From positions 1 through 36,033 of the forward strand of contig JAKLGA010000026.1 of the NCBI GenBank assembly GCA_022710975.1: a stretch of 36,033 nucleotides of DNA, read 5' to 3'. Of the stretch, positions 7,219 through 14,478 are shown one piece after another (positions within the stretch are counted from its first letter, which is position 1; every line of letters starts with the position of its first letter). The notes below the pieces were generated by a model, which was not told the DNA's origin, made no database searches, and saw only the letters and a list, made by a program, of their open reading frames with translations. The stretch is from Myxococcota bacterium (GTDB lineage: Bacteria; Myxococcota; B64-G9). Made by a program: the position numbers and the translations under genes.

Positions 7219-10152
7219 TCAGGGCGGCAGGCAGGCCGAGCCGACCGTGCCGCCCACCAGATCGATCACCAGGTTGCAGGTGCGGTCGGGCAGCACACAC
7301 TCCGGCTCGAGCAGCAGCAGGCAGTCCTCGCGGCAGTGGTAGGCGAAGTCTGCCCAGGAGAAGGCGCAGGTGAAGCCGTGGGCGCAGTCCTGGGTGGTCG
7401 CGCAGGTGTCGCCGTCCCAGCCGCCCGCGGCGCCCTCGGCGATCACCTTGTGGCTCACGTCGTCCGTGTTGCCGTCCGGGTCGCTGACCTCCAGCCGGAT
7501 ACGGAAGATGCCCCCGTAGACGAAGCGGTGGCTGGCCGTCTTGGCCTGGCTCCAGGGCGTGTCGTACACCCCGTCGTCCTCCCAGTCCCACTGCACCTCG
7601 AGCAGGTCGAGCGGCTGGTTGGGATCCGTGGTCAGCGAGGCGTCCACGGCGAAGGTGGTGAAGGCGTAGTCCCCGGAGGCGGGGGACACGCTGAACTCGG
7701 CCACCGGCACTCCGCGCATGGCGCAGCGGAAGCCCACGTCCAGGTGGCCGCTGGCGGGATCGCGCGAGGCGCGGTTGGCCGTGCGCAGCGCCTCCGGCAG
7801 GCTGTTGAAGGCGCCGCCGCGCACGACCCGGTTGGTGCCCTCCGCGGGTCCATAGGGGTCGGTCAGCAGCGCGTCCTGCTCCCCGTAGTAGGTGCTCGAG
7901 TAGTAGTCGTAGCACCACTCCCACACGTTGCCGGCCAGGTCCAGGGCGCCCTCGGGCGTGGCGCCGCCGGGTCGGGAGCCCACCTCGGCCGTGGCGTTGC
8001 CGCCGGCCTGGCAGCCGGAGTAGTTGGCCCGCGCGCAGTCCGGCGCGCCGTCGCCCCAGGGGTAGGTGCGGTCCGCCAGCGCATCGCCCCGGGCGGCCCG
8101 CTCCCAGCGCGCCTCGCTCGGCAGCGACTTGCCCACCCAGCCACAGAAGTCGGAGGCCTGCTGCCAGCTCACGTACACCACGGGGTGGTCGGCCCTGGCC
8201 GGATCCCCGTAGGCCGTGGTGTCGCTGGGCAGGCTGCACCACCCGGCCTGCACGCAGGCCTGGTACTGAGCGTTGGTCACCTCGGTGCGATCGAGGTAGT
8301 AGGTGGGCACCACCACCTGCTTCATGGGCGTCTCGTCGCTCTCGCCCACCCCGGCCGGGCTGCCGCGGTTGAAGCTGGTGCCCGGCAGGCGCACCATCTC
8401 GCTGCCGGCGATGACGCACCGATTCTGGTCGCAGGCGAAGCCGACCCCGCAGTCCGCGTCCTCCAGGCACTCGACGCAGGAGCCGTGCGGGCCGAGGTCG
8501 GGCTCGCACACCATGCCCTCGGGGCAGTCGCGATCCGCGGTGCAGCCCGGGGTGCAGGCCTGCTCCAGGCAGATCGTGCCGGCCGGGCAGTGGTCGCTGC
8601 GGGTGCACTGCACGCACACGCCCTGAGCCGGGTCGCAGGCCGGGTTGGGCGGGCTGCAGTCGGCGTCCGCGTCGCAGAAGAACTGGCACAGGCCGGCCGC
8701 ACAGCGCTCCGTCGCCAGGCAGTCCTCGTCGCCCAGGCACTCCACGCACGTCCCCTGGGCGCCCAGGTCGGTGTCGCACAGCAACCCGGCCGGGCAGTCC
8801 CGGGAGTCCCGGCACCCCATCACGCAGGCGTGGTCCACGCACAGCGTGCCCAGCGGGCAGTGATCCAGGCTCAGGCAGTCGACGCAGGTGCTCTCGGCCA
8901 CCAGGCAGTGGCCGGTGTCGCAGTCCTCGTCGGCGCGGCAGCCGGCCACACAGGCGTCCGCCTGGCAGATGCTGCCGTCCGCGCAGTGCTCGTCGGCGGT
9001 GCAGGCCACGCACTGGTGGCTGGTCAGGTTGCAGTGCAGGGGCGCGCAGTGGGCCTCCGCCGTGCAGTAGGGCACGCACAGGTGGTCCTGGCAGGTCTGG
9101 CCGGCCGGGCAGTCCCCGGGCACGGCGCACTCGATGCAGGTGCCGTCCGGGCCCAGGTCGGTGTCACAGGTCTGGCCGTCCGGGCAGTCGCGGTTCGAGC
9201 GGCAGCCCACCAGGCAGGCGCCCTGCACGCAGATCTGGCCGATCTCGCACTCCCCGTCCGACTGGCAGCGGGGCGGGTCGGCGCACACGAAGCCCGAGCA
9301 GATCTGCCCGCCCTGGCAGTCCTCGGCAGCCAGGCAGGCCACGCAGGTGCCGCTGGTCGGCTCGCAGCGCGGCAGGGGCGCCTGGCAGTCGCCGTCCGAG
9401 CCGCAGCCGACCGGCGTGCACTGGCCGGCCTGGTCGCACACCTCGCCGGTGGCGCAGGTGCCGCACGAGCCCTGGCAGCCGTCGGGCCCGCAGTCCTTGC
9501 CCGAGCAGTCCGGGGTGCACTGGCAGTTGCCCGCGCACACGCCGTCCGCGGTGCAGGTGCAGCCGGCCTCGCAGATCCCGCAGCTCGCCCCGCACACCGG
9601 GTCCGGCCCGCACTCCCGGACACCGCACTCGGGCGTGCAGGCCACGCAGCCGCCAGCCTGGTCGCACACCTCGCCGGTCCCGCACTGGCCGCAGGAGCCG
9701 CCGCAGCCATCGTCGCCGCAGTCCTTGCCCGCGCAGTCGGGAGCGCAGGTCTCGCACCGCCCGAGCGCGCTGCACTCCTCTCCGGCCGGACACTGGCCGC
9801 ACGATCCGAGGCAGCCGTCCCCGCCGCACTCCCTGCCTGCGCAGTCCGGTAGACACCCCACGCAGCGCCCGATGCCGGTGTCGCATACCGGAGTCGGCTC
9901 GACGCAGTCCCCGTCATCGTCGCAGGCCATCGGCACGGCGCAGCGGTGGTCGATGCACTCCTGGCCGCTCGGGCAGTCGCCCGAGCTGACGCACTGGTAC
10001 GCCTCGCAGTGCTCCGCCAGGCAGATGGACCCCGCCGGGCAGTCGCCGTCCGTGTCGCACACCAGCCCCGGCCGGCTCTTGGTGTCACAGCCCGTGAGTC
10101 CGAGCCAGCCCAGGCACAGCAACCACAGCGTCGAGAGGCAGAGGCGCTTCAT
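7219..10152 (-). CDS. Cys-rich lipoprotein with FGE-sulfatase-like and PKD-like domains
   Basis: A 977-residue lipoprotein (lipobox L19-T-G-C22; AAGGAG ribosome-binding site seven bases before the ATG). Residues about 30-580 are a Cys-rich array: four units of the type C-x-P-D/E-C-x(3)-x-C-G-x-D/P-x-C-x-G/A-S-C-G-x-C, and many knot-like units such as 'DCPAGQTCQDHLC'. Residues about 586-815 form a formylglycine-generating-enzyme-type fold: 'TYYLDRTEVTNAQYQACV', 'PVVYVSWQQASDFCGW', 'LPSEARWERAARG', 'YPWGD', 'LAGNVWEW', 'VVRGGAF' and 'GFRCA'. A PKD-like beta domain follows (about 817-905), then another Cys-rich tail. The last FGE motif ends GFRCA with no second nearby cysteine, so FGE catalysis is doubtful; the fold may be a binding scaffold. 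It follows the multi-PEGA gene by 21 bp, so an operon is likely. Its stop lies 20 bp from the convergent kinase stop. Confidence 0.9.
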   Translation of the reverse strand: MKRLCLSTLWLLCLGWLGLTGCDTKSRPGLVCDTDGDCPAGSICLAEHCEAYQCVSSGDCPSGQECIDHRCAVPMACDDDGDCVEPTPVCDTGIGRCVGCLPDCAGRECGGDGCLGSCGQCPAGEECSALGRCETCAPDCAGKDCGDDGCGGSCGQCGTGEVCDQAGGCVACTPECGVRECGPDPVCGASCGICEAGCTCTADGVCAGNCQCTPDCSGKDCGPDGCQGSCGTCATGEVCDQAGQCTPVGCGSDGDCQAPLPRCEPTSGTCVACLAAEDCQGGQICSGFVCADPPRCQSDGECEIGQICVQGACLVGCRSNRDCPDGQTCDTDLGPDGTCIECAVPGDCPAGQTCQDHLCVPYCTAEAHCAPLHCNLTSHQCVACTADEHCADGSICQADACVAGCRADEDCDTGHCLVAESTCVDCLSLDHCPLGTLCVDHACVMGCRDSRDCPAGLLCDTDLGAQGTCVECLGDEDCLATERCAAGLCQFFCDADADCSPPNPACDPAQGVCVQCTRSDHCPAGTICLEQACTPGCTADRDCPEGMVCEPDLGPHGSCVECLEDADCGVGFACDQNRCVIAGSEMVRLPGTSFNRGSPAGVGESDETPMKQVVVPTYYLDRTEVTNAQYQACVQAGWCSLPSDTTAYGDPARADHPVVYVSWQQASDFCGWVGKSLPSEARWERAARGDALADRTYPWGDGAPDCARANYSGCQAGGNATAEVGSRPGGATPEGALDLAGNVWEWCYDYYSSTYYGEQDALLTDPYGPAEGTNRVVRGGAFNSLPEALRTANRASRDPASGHLDVGFRCAMRGVPVAEFSVSPASGDYAFTTFAVDASLTTDPNQPLDLLEVQWDWEDDGVYDTPWSQAKTASHRFVYGGIFRIRLEVSDPDGNTDDVSHKVIAEGAAGGWDGDTCATTQDCAHGFTCAFSWADFAYHCREDCLLLLEPECVLPDRTCNLVIDLVGGTVGSACLPP

Positions 10153-10173
10153 TCTCCAGCTCCTTGCGCGGGC

Positions 10174-11973
10174 TCAAAAACGCAGCGTGTACCCCAGCCA
10201 GGCTCCGCCGGGCAGGGGCGCCAGCCTCGGTCCCTCGTCGGAGGGCCCCGAGCGATCCACCTGGGGATCGGGCTCCAGCAACCAGAACGCCACCGCCGCC
10301 CCTGCCAGCCCCAGGCCGACGCCGAAGCAAGCCCAGCCCGCGGTGAGCTGGGTCGCGGCGTCCTCGTCGAGCTGCAGGTACCGGCGCTCCAGGTCCGGGC
10401 TGGGGTTGTCCAGGAAGTCCTGGTAGGCCTCATCTCCGTCGCTCTGGGTCTCGACGCCGATGCCGAACATGACGAAGGAGGCGATCAGGCTGGCCGCGCC
10501 GAGGCCGGTGGAGGTCCAGAAGGCCACCCGCTGCCAGCTCACCGGTGCCGCCTGGCGGGCCGTGACCTCGGTGTCGGCCTCCTCCGGCTTGGTCTCCGGG
10601 GTGGCCTTGACCACCTCCGCGGCCTCCTTGGCGGGCTCGGCCTTGGGCTCGGCTTTGGGCTCGGCCTTGGGCTCGGCCTTGGGCTCGGCCTTGGGCTCGG
10701 CCTTGGGCTCGGCCTTGGGCTCGGCCTTGGGCTCGGCCTTGGGTTCGGCCTTGGGCTCGGCCTTGGGCTTCGCCGCCACCGAAGCGGCCGCGGCAGGCGG
10801 GGTCTTGTAGATGGACTTGTCCGGTTCCTTCAGGTTCACCTCGGCGGTCGAGATCTGGCCCTCGATCACCTCGATGCGCCCGACCAGGGGAGGCTGCCCG
10901 GGAGCCTCGGCCACCACCACGTGCAGGCCCACCGGCACGTCCCGCAAGGACACCGGCGCCTTGCCGCGCTTGACCCCGTCCACCTGGATCTCGGCCGCGA
11001 AGGGCACGCTGTCGATCAGCAAGCCGCCCGTGCGCACGGGCAGCACCAGGCGAAGCTCCCGGCGCTCACCCACCTTGAACACCACGCGGGCCTCGCTGCT
11101 GCCCCGGGAACCGTCCGGGGCCTCCACCCGCACCAGGTGCTCCCCGGCCGCGGCCTTGACGACCGCGGGCGTGGTCCCGGCCGGCCGGCCGTCCAGCAGG
11201 ATGCGGCCCCGAGGCGGAACGCTGTCCACCTTCAGGCTGCCGTGGTCCGGCTTCAGCGCGGCCACCACCTTCTCGGTCTCGCCTGGGCGGATGGTCAGCG
11301 CGAGCTCGAAGGGTCTGTAGAGCTCCCGGGTCACCCGCAGGGTGTGGGGGCCCAGGGGGACCCGGTTCAGGACGGTCGGCGCGGGACCCAGCGCGTCCCC
11401 GTCCAGGAACACCAGGCCATCGGGCTCTGGGGTGCTCTCCACCTCGAGCCGACCGAACTCGGGTTGCAGTCGGAGCATTACCTGGGCCTTCTTGCCAGGC
11501 GCCACGGCGATGGCCTTCTCGGCGGGCCTGTGGTCGGCCAGGCTGACCCGCACGCTGCGCAGCCCCTTGGCCACCTGGGCGCTGCTCCAGGGCGACTTGC
11601 CCACCTTCACCCCGTCCAGCTCGATGGCTGCGCCGGGCGGCTCGGTGGTCACCGAGAGCTCGCCGGCCGAGGGCGTGAGCCCGAGGCCCACCTTGACCAC
11701 GTCTCCGGCCTTGACCTCCACACTCTTCTGCGAGCCCTCGTGGAGCGCCTTGCGCACCTCGAGCTGGTGGCGGCCGCAGGTGATGTCCTTCAAGGTGGCC
11801 GGGGTGACGAGGTTGGTCGGCCGGCCGTCGAGCCAGATTTCCGCCCCCGCGGCGCCCTCGCTCTCCACCGCGATCCAGCCTGTGCATGGGGGCTCGGCCC
11901 CGGCGATGCCGCCGGACCAGGCCAGGGTCAGGACCAGCGCCACCGCCATCGACAGCACCCTCGCTGCTGGCAT
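10174..11973 (-). CDS. Exported multi-PEGA protein with AEPK repeat and two C-terminal membrane spans
   Basis: A 599-residue protein with a signal peptide (cleavage after AGA, about residue 25), then five PEGA-type modules of about 70 residues. Module starts include 'GELSVTTEPPGAAIELDG', 'GSLKVDSVPPRGRILLDG' and 'GGLLIDSVPFAAEIQVDG'. An 11-unit AEPK spacer (about 404-447) follows, then two hydrophobic segments (about 481-505 and 543-565) separated by an acidic loop. PEGA proteins are envelope-associated; tethering by the C-terminal pair while the PEGA array reaches out is my inference. The ATG at 11973 was chosen for the GGAGGA upstream and the signal peptide; the 71-codon upstream extension runs across the likely promoter. 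It is the first gene of a unit with the Cys-rich/FGE-like lipoprotein 21 bp downstream. Confidence 0.85.
   Translation of the reverse strand: MPAARVLSMAVALVLTLAWSGGIAGAEPPCTGWIAVESEGAAGAEIWLDGRPTNLVTPATLKDITCGRHQLEVRKALHEGSQKSVEVKAGDVVKVGLGLTPSAGELSVTTEPPGAAIELDGVKVGKSPWSSAQVAKGLRSVRVSLADHRPAEKAIAVAPGKKAQVMLRLQPEFGRLEVESTPEPDGLVFLDGDALGPAPTVLNRVPLGPHTLRVTRELYRPFELALTIRPGETEKVVAALKPDHGSLKVDSVPPRGRILLDGRPAGTTPAVVKAAAGEHLVRVEAPDGSRGSSEARVVFKVGERRELRLVLPVRTGGLLIDSVPFAAEIQVDGVKRGKAPVSLRDVPVGLHVVVAEAPGQPPLVGRIEVIEGQISTAEVNLKEPDKSIYKTPPAAAASVAAKPKAEPKAEPKAEPKAEPKAEPKAEPKAEPKAEPKAEPKAEPKAEPAKEAAEVVKATPETKPEEADTEVTARQAAPVSWQRVAFWTSTGLGAASLIASFVMFGIGVETQSDGDEAYQDFLDNPSPDLERRYLQLDEDAATQLTAGWACFGVGLGLAGAAVAFWLLEPDPQVDRSGPSDEGPRLAPLPGGAWLGYTLRF
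10633..10764 (-). repeat. 12 bp tandem repeat, 11 units, coding (AEPK)n
   Basis: Eleven consecutive copies of a 12 bp unit (plus-strand reading GGGCTCGGCCTT), nearly perfect; the second copy has CTTT and the tenth GTTC. It encodes alternating AEPK, a charged and probably extended spacer between the PEGA modules and the membrane segments. The DNA-level perfection suggests recent expansion or slippage; every unit change keeps the reading frame. Confidence 0.95.
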
Positions 11974-12042
11974 CTCTCCGCTCTCCTCCCGGCCAGCGCC
12001 CCGCGGATCGGGATCCCGCTGGCCCCGGGTCGTGTTTCCAAT

Positions 12043-12061
12043 CCGCCCGAAGAACGGGCGG
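12043..12061 (-). promoter_or_regulatory. Stem-loop at the predicted transcript start of the PEGA gene
   Basis: Perfect 7 bp inverted repeat CCGCCCG/CGGGCGG around an AAGAA loop. It lies directly downstream of the minus-strand -10 hexamer at 12066-12071, so it would form the very 5' end of the transcript. It could stabilise the RNA or act as an operator dyad. It is not a terminator of any gene here, because both neighbouring genes start, not end, in this region. Confidence 0.4.
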
Positions 12062-12065
12062 AGGC

Positions 12066-12095
12066 ATTCTCGCGCTGGGCCCGCGGAGGTGTCAA
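12066..12095 (-). promoter_or_regulatory. Sigma-70-type promoter for the PEGA operon
   Basis: On the minus strand a perfect TTGACA (12090-12095) is followed after 18 bp by GAGAAT (12066-12071), which agrees with TATAAT at four of six positions. Transcription would begin near 12059, giving a leader of about 86 nt before the ATG at 11973. It is back-to-back with the sigma-54 promoter that serves the plus-strand genes. Confidence 0.55.
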
Positions 12096-12281
12096 CCGCA
12101 CTGACTGCCCTGAAGAGACGGAGGTGGCCCCGAACTTCCGGGGCGCGCGCGCCCGGTTGTGATTGGTCTTCACAGGTGTTCCCCACCGCCCCGCTGGCGC
12201 CGGCCGCCGGGAGATCGATGGCGCGGCCGCATCAGCTACCTCCCCGAGGCTTTCCGGGGCCCTAGGCGCCGCGACCAGGCG

Positions 12282-12298
12282 CTGGCACATGGGTTGCA
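12282..12298 (+). promoter_or_regulatory. Sigma-54 (-24/-12) promoter
   Basis: CTGGCAC-ATGGG-TTGCA matches the RpoN consensus TGGCAC-N5-TTGCA exactly at the invariant GG and GC positions with correct spacing. It lies on the plus strand about 105 bp before the start of the exported barrel protein at 12403, with no gene in between. Transcription would need an activator ATPase binding upstream; the 12100-12280 stretch contains a CCCCG/CGGGG inverted repeat near 12242-12259 that could be part of an activator site, though this is not established. Confidence 0.75.
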
Positions 12299-12402
12299 CG
12301 ACTCCCGGCGGAGCAAGCCGCGCGCCCGGGGCGAGAGGCGGGGACACCCGCAGGGTCACCCGTCTGCCCAGGTCCGCGGCGCAAACCAAGGAGGCGTGGG
12401 CC

Positions 12403-13506
12403 ATGAGAGCATCCTTCCTCGGGTGGACCAGCGCAGCGCTTGCCCTGCTCGCCGCCCCGGCGTGGGCCGAGGAGAGCAGCGTGTGCGTGGAGGTGGAGGT
12501 GGTCGGGCCGGCGACGGAGGAGGGCCCAGCGGTGCTGAAGCTCCTGGAGTCCGCGGCGCCGGGCCACAAGGTCCAGCTCGAGGACGCGCCCCTGGCCCCG
12601 CTGCTGCCCATCGGCCAGGATCCGGTCGGCTACCTGAAGCGGCTGCTCGAGCACTACGTGACCCACGCCAGCGGCTGGCAGGCCGTGCAGACGGGTTGCC
12701 AGGAGCACCTGCGGGTCGAGCTGTACCCGCTGGCCGAGGGCTGGACGGCCTTCGCGCGCTTCACCAAGACCGGCCGGGAGGAGCGCGTGGACCAGCTCTT
12801 CCCGGACGAGCTATCGCAGTTCGCCGAGCGCGCGGTGGCGGCCCTGCTCGAGGATCATCCCATCTCGGGCACCATCCTGCGCGACACCGTGCTGCGCTCC
12901 GACTCGGAGCGCTCGTTCCAGCGCGTGCGCGGCACCCACCACTACTCGCTCAACGTCGGCACCCAGCTCCGCGGCGGGCAGTTCGACACGCTGGTCTCGG
13001 GCGGCGGCACCGAGAACCAGGTCCGCCTGATGTATCCCGTGGTGCTGTCCACCGGCTACCGCGGCAAGTTCGAGAGCTGGTGCGTCGAGGCCCAGCTCCA
13101 AGGCCTGGTCGGCACCAGCCAGGAGGCGGCCATCTCCAACGCGGGGGGCGGTCACGTCGACTTCAGCGGCGGCCTGGGGCTGCAGCTCCACTTCGCGCAC
13201 TACTTCAACCCGCGCGGCCTGGATTCCTTCTACCTCGGGGCCGGCAGCACCTTCGAGCTGCTGTGGTTCTCGGTCATCCGGCCCGCCGGCGACCGCCACG
13301 CGGACGACCGCAGCACGCTGCTCGGCGGCGGCCTGGACGTGGACGTGGTCTTCGGCTGGGAGTTCATGCGCGCCTCCAGCGTGCAGTTCTACCTGCAGGG
13401 CGAGCTGGTCCTGCCGGCCTTCGCCCTGGACACCGGGGACGACTACGGGGGTGAGATCCACACCTGGTACCCGGGCCTGGCGCTCAAGCTGGGCGTCGTG
13501 TTCTGA
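12403..13506 (+). CDS. Exported protein with predicted C-terminal beta-barrel (paralogue 1)
   Basis: A 367-residue protein with signal peptide (cleavage after AWA, residue 22) and AAGGAGG eight bases before the ATG, which sets the start. The N-terminal half (about 23-165) is a compact exported domain with 'VCVEVEVVG' and 'CQEHLRVELYPL'. The C-terminal half has alternating hydrophobic strands such as 'SLNVGTQLRGGQFDTLVSGGG' and 'VQFYLQGELVLPAF', ending 'LALKLGVVF' with a terminal Phe, as expected for an outer-membrane barrel. I do not recognise a named family. It resembles the next gene over its whole length and is 31 bp from it, so the pair looks like a duplication within one operon behind the sigma-54 promoter. 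Confidence 0.8.
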   Translation: MRASFLGWTSAALALLAAPAWAEESSVCVEVEVVGPATEEGPAVLKLLESAAPGHKVQLEDAPLAPLLPIGQDPVGYLKRLLEHYVTHASGWQAVQTGCQEHLRVELYPLAEGWTAFARFTKTGREERVDQLFPDELSQFAERAVAALLEDHPISGTILRDTVLRSDSERSFQRVRGTHHYSLNVGTQLRGGQFDTLVSGGGTENQVRLMYPVVLSTGYRGKFESWCVEAQLQGLVGTSQEAAISNAGGGHVDFSGGLGLQLHFAHYFNPRGLDSFYLGAGSTFELLWFSVIRPAGDRHADDRSTLLGGGLDVDVVFGWEFMRASSVQFYLQGELVLPAFALDTGDDYGGEIHTWYPGLALKLGVVF

Positions 13507-13537
13507 GCCCTATCTCTTCGCGAGCCGGGAGGAAGCC

Positions 13538-14467
13538 GTGCGCGTCACCGTCCTCACCCTCCTCGGCGTGCTGCTTGGCCTGGCCGGGCAAGCCCGGGCC
13601 CAGGTGCCGCTGTGCCTGGAGGTCGAGCGCCCCGAGGAGGACGCGGCCCTGCGGGACTTCCCGCGCCTGGTGACCGAGGCGCTGGCCCACCACAAGAGCC
13701 ACGCCGTGGTGAGCGAGGGTTGCCGGGCCCACCTGCGGGTCGAGCTCTTCCGGGTCGAGGGCGTGCTGCACCTAACGGCCCGCACCGACCAGCAGGTGCC
13801 GGTGCGCTACGAGATCCAAGAGCCGGAGGATCTCCCCGGGCGCCTGGCCGACGCGCTCTCCCTGGTGCTGCACAACGAGCCGGCCTACCTGGCCGAGGAC
13901 GTCGAGCACCTCTCGGCCGTCGAGCGCCTGAGCCGCAGCATCGGCCAGGGTGGACGCAACACCTGGCGCGTGGAGATGTTCGAGGTGCTCACCCGCTCCC
14001 CCGGCCTGGCCTTCGCCACCGGCGGGGCCATCGGCATGACCCGCGGCTCGGGCCACTGGCAGATCCTGGCGCGGGCCTACGGGGCCGGGAGCGCGGAGCG
14101 GGCCCGGGGCGAGACACGCGTGCTGCGCGGCCTGGCCGGGGCGGACGTGGGGCTCGCCTGGGAGTCCCACGCGCGCGAGGACTGGACCTTCTACGCCGGC
14201 GTGAGCCTGGGCCTGCAGTTCCTGCGCTTCGAGGGGCTCCTCGAGCAGGGCGCGGGCGAGACCAGCATGGAGTCGGTCAATCAGGTCACCGGCGCGCTCG
14301 GCCTGCGGGTGGGCATGCGCTTCTTCCGCACCCACGACTTCGACTGCGACGTATTCGCCATGGGCTACCTGCCCGTCACCGCCACCGACGACAAGGACGT
14401 GCTCCTGTGGGGCGAGGGCGGGCTGTACACCCCCTCCCTGCAGCTCGGGCTGGGCGTGGGCTTCTGA
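13538..14467 (+). CDS. Exported protein with predicted C-terminal beta-barrel (paralogue 2)
   Basis: A 309-residue protein starting at GTG 13538, supported by GGGAGGA just upstream and a signal peptide cleaved after ARA (residue 21). Like its neighbour it begins with a mature 'LCLEVE', has a 'CRAHLRVELFRV' block (compare 'CQEHLRVELYPL' upstream), and ends in a predicted barrel with a terminal Phe ('LQLGLGVGF'). The shared blocks occur in the same order, so I call them paralogues although overall identity is low. Function is unknown; a two-component outer-membrane assembly or regulated porin-like pair is possible. The stop lies within a perfect palindrome shared with the stop of the convergent pbpC. 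Confidence 0.8.
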   Translation: MRVTVLTLLGVLLGLAGQARAQVPLCLEVERPEEDAALRDFPRLVTEALAHHKSHAVVSEGCRAHLRVELFRVEGVLHLTARTDQQVPVRYEIQEPEDLPGRLADALSLVLHNEPAYLAEDVEHLSAVERLSRSIGQGGRNTWRVEMFEVLTRSPGLAFATGGAIGMTRGSGHWQILARAYGAGSAERARGETRVLRGLAGADVGLAWESHAREDWTFYAGVSLGLQFLRFEGLLEQGAGETSMESVNQVTGALGLRVGMRFFRTHDFDCDVFAMGYLPVTATDDKDVLLWGEGGLYTPSLQLGLGVGF

Positions 14468-14478
14468 GCCGGGCTCAG
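14464..14478. terminator. Palindrome containing both convergent stop codons
   Basis: CTGAGCC-G-GGCTCAG is a perfect 15 bp dyad that spans the stop of the plus-strand barrel gene (14465-14467) and the stop of pbpC (14475-14477). The two genes end seven bases apart, so if any bidirectional terminator exists it must be here. There is no T-tract on either side, so the terminator role is uncertain. Confidence 0.3.

Noticed and set aside
10633-10764. Tandem repeat as a possible CRISPR array
   Set aside because: The units are contiguous 12 bp copies without spacers and lie in frame within a coding region.
9134-12162. Plus-strand open frames with Gln/Ser/Pro or Leu/Gly repeats
   Set aside because: The periodic composition comes from reading the Cys-rich and AEPK repeats of the minus-strand genes backwards.
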